Made by a program: the position numbers and the translations under genes. From contig JABFSV010000286.1 of the NCBI GenBank assembly GCA_013140405.1, positions 1 through 6,880 on the forward strand: 6,880 nt of DNA, in the 5' to 3' direction. The DNA comes from Methyloglobulus sp. (GTDB taxonomy: Bacteria; Pseudomonadota; Gammaproteobacteria; Methylococcales; Methylomonadaceae). Shown here piece after piece: positions 6,243-6,880 of this stretch; position 1 is the first letter of the stretch; each line of letters starts with the position of its first letter. The notes beneath the pieces are model-generated. The model was not told the DNA's origin, made no database searches, and worked only from the letters and a program-made list of their open reading frames with translations.

Positions 6243-6265
6243 CTGAGGGAGCCATGCTCCCCCAG
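6243..6265 (-). promoter_or_regulatory. Strong RNA hairpin between PRTRC_C and PRTRC_F
   Basis: In the 87-nt gap between PRTRC_C and PRTRC_F, the minus-strand RNA can form a 10-bp stem with one G-U pair, CTGGGGGAGC against GCTCCCTCAG, around a 3-nt loop. No U-run follows, so a simple terminator is unlikely. It could protect the 3' end of the upstream message, mark a processing site, or cut read-through so that E and C are made in excess of F, B and A. It lies about 24 nt upstream of the AGGAG site for PRTRC_F. Confidence 0.5.
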
Positions 6266-6292
6266 GTCCTTAAGGTGGCCATGCCGTTGTGC

Positions 6293-6505
6293 TTAACCTT
6301 TGGTTTTGACATCGGGCAACACCACCGGATAATGCAGTTCCTCGCCTATGACTTGTGGCTCACCTAATGCCGCGTTTGCCAAGTGTGGATAAGCGGCGGC
6401 ATACAGCTTGACGGCTTCCTCTGCCGGTACACCAGGGGCAGGGTCTGCTAGCCTGACCGCACCCATCTTAAAGACCCTAACCAGGGTTATCGTATTGGTT
6501 GTCAT
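6293..6505 (-). CDS. PRTRC system protein C (small ubiquitin-like protein)
   Basis: A 70-residue protein with the PRTRC_C layout: strand (T-I-T-L-V-R-V-F-K-M-G, 5-15), turn with L-A-D-P, helix (P-A-E-E-A-V-K-L-Y-A-A-A-Y-P, 27-40), then N-A-A-L-G-E-P and two strands (V-I-G-E-E-L-H-Y-P-V-V), ending V-K-T-K-G70. This is a beta-beta-alpha-beta-beta order, as in beta-grasp proteins, with a free C-terminal glycine as in ubiquitin-like modifiers. I recall the family being grouped with prokaryotic ubiquitin-like proteins. It is the obvious candidate for adenylation by the ThiF-like E1 and conjugation through PRTRC_B. The ATG is preceded by AAGGAG, which overlaps the stop codon of PRTRC_E, so the two are co-translated. 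A single glycine, rather than GG, is the terminus, and no processing is needed. Confidence 0.88.
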   Translation of the reverse strand: MTTNTITLVRVFKMGAVRLADPAPGVPAEEAVKLYAAAYPHLANAALGEPQVIGEELHYPVVLPDVKTKG

Positions 6506-6515
6506 GGCGCTCTCC

Positions 6516-6880
6516 TTAAAATAGGCTTTTTTCAGTTACGGTTGCGGTGGCTTCGGAAGGGGCGGTACCCTCATCCCCTGCCCGTGCCTTGGCGGCTTCG
6601 GTTTTAGGGCTGGGTTGGGCTTCCAGACTGGCCTGTTTTCCTGCCTCCTTGACCCGTCCTAATGCGGCTGCAAAGGAACTCTGTGGATCTTCCCTTAGCT
6701 CGGCAAACGCGGCCAGTGACCTTGGGAAGTCCTTGTCCAGGGCCTCCGCTGTTGCGGTGATGTACAACGGCATCGACAATGCCGCATGGAGCCTTTTAAT
6801 GTCGTCATGGGCAAAATTATCCAGCGTCCCGCCCATTGACGGCTGCACCAACACGGTCAACAGGTCGCCTTTTTTGGTGA
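6516..6880 (-). CDS. PRTRC system protein E, 5' end outside the window
   Basis: The frame is open through the right edge (visible residues begin T-K-K-G-D-L-L-T-V-L-V-Q-P), so the true start lies beyond it. A TTG at 6860 would give 114 aa but falls inside a beta strand and has no reason to be a start. About 120 residues are visible. The first part matches the PRTRC_E pattern: a strand with V-L-V-Q-P, then A-L-S-M-P-L-Y-I-T-A-T-A-E-A-L-D-K-D-F and a helix. The last 45 residues are low complexity, rich in A, K, E, T and S, probably disordered. Perhaps 20 to 40 residues are missing, judged from memory of the family's length. Function is unknown. Its TAA overlaps the ribosome site of PRTRC_C, so it heads the visible part of the operon. 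Confidence 0.78.
   Translation of the reverse strand, partial: TKKGDLLTVLVQPSMGGTLDNFAHDDIKRLHAALSMPLYITATAEALDKDFPRSLAAFAELREDPQSSFAAALGRVKEAGKQASLEAQPSPKTEAAKARAGDEGTAPSEATATVTEKSLF

Overview
The window looks like accessory DNA from a proteobacterium, most likely gamma- or betaproteobacterial, of moderate GC, carried on a plasmid or integrated element. The reason is that most of it (about 2370 to 6880, all on the minus strand) is a PRTRC cassette (ParB-Related, ThiF-Related Cassette). Such cassettes are mostly known from plasmids and integrative elements of Proteobacteria. Host genus cannot be fixed from the sequence. No rRNA, tRNA, IS element or CRISPR array is visible.

Reading the minus strand from right to left, the cassette runs PRTRC_E (5' part cut off by the window edge), PRTRC_C, PRTRC_F, PRTRC_B, PRTRC_A, two tiny membrane-protein genes, then the ThiF/E1-like gene. 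Three further short genes of unknown function follow (about 2356 to 1408). The E to A genes are tightly packed: an SD overlaps or abuts a stop (E/C), F/B overlap by 14 nt, and B/A share an ATGA. They are therefore probably one transcript. A strong hairpin sits in the only real gap, between C and F. The ParB-like gene and PRTRC_D, expected in a full cassette, are not in the window; the ParB-like gene may lie beyond the right edge.

Four of these proteins look like the parts of a ubiquitin-type pathway. PRTRC_C is a 70-residue beta-grasp-like protein ending in glycine, the candidate modifier. ThiF is an E1-like adenylating enzyme with a GxGGTG nucleotide loop and a candidate thioester cysteine. 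PRTRC_B is E2-like with a candidate catalytic cysteine in a G-A-V-C-T-G context. PRTRC_A carries a perfect JAMM metalloprotease motif, H-x-H-x7-S-x-x-D, as in deubiquitinases. PRTRC_E and PRTRC_F are conserved partners without a known activity. The substrate, and why such a pathway travels with a ParB-like partition protein, are to my knowledge not established.

On the plus strand at the left are two genes that converge on the cassette. One is a secreted protein of 153 aa with a clear signal peptide and four mature cysteines. The other is a 231-aa protein with an N-terminal membrane anchor, a likely coiled coil and a C-terminal domain with a C-R-x3-C-R motif. They are probably co-transcribed and act in the periplasm or at the cell surface.
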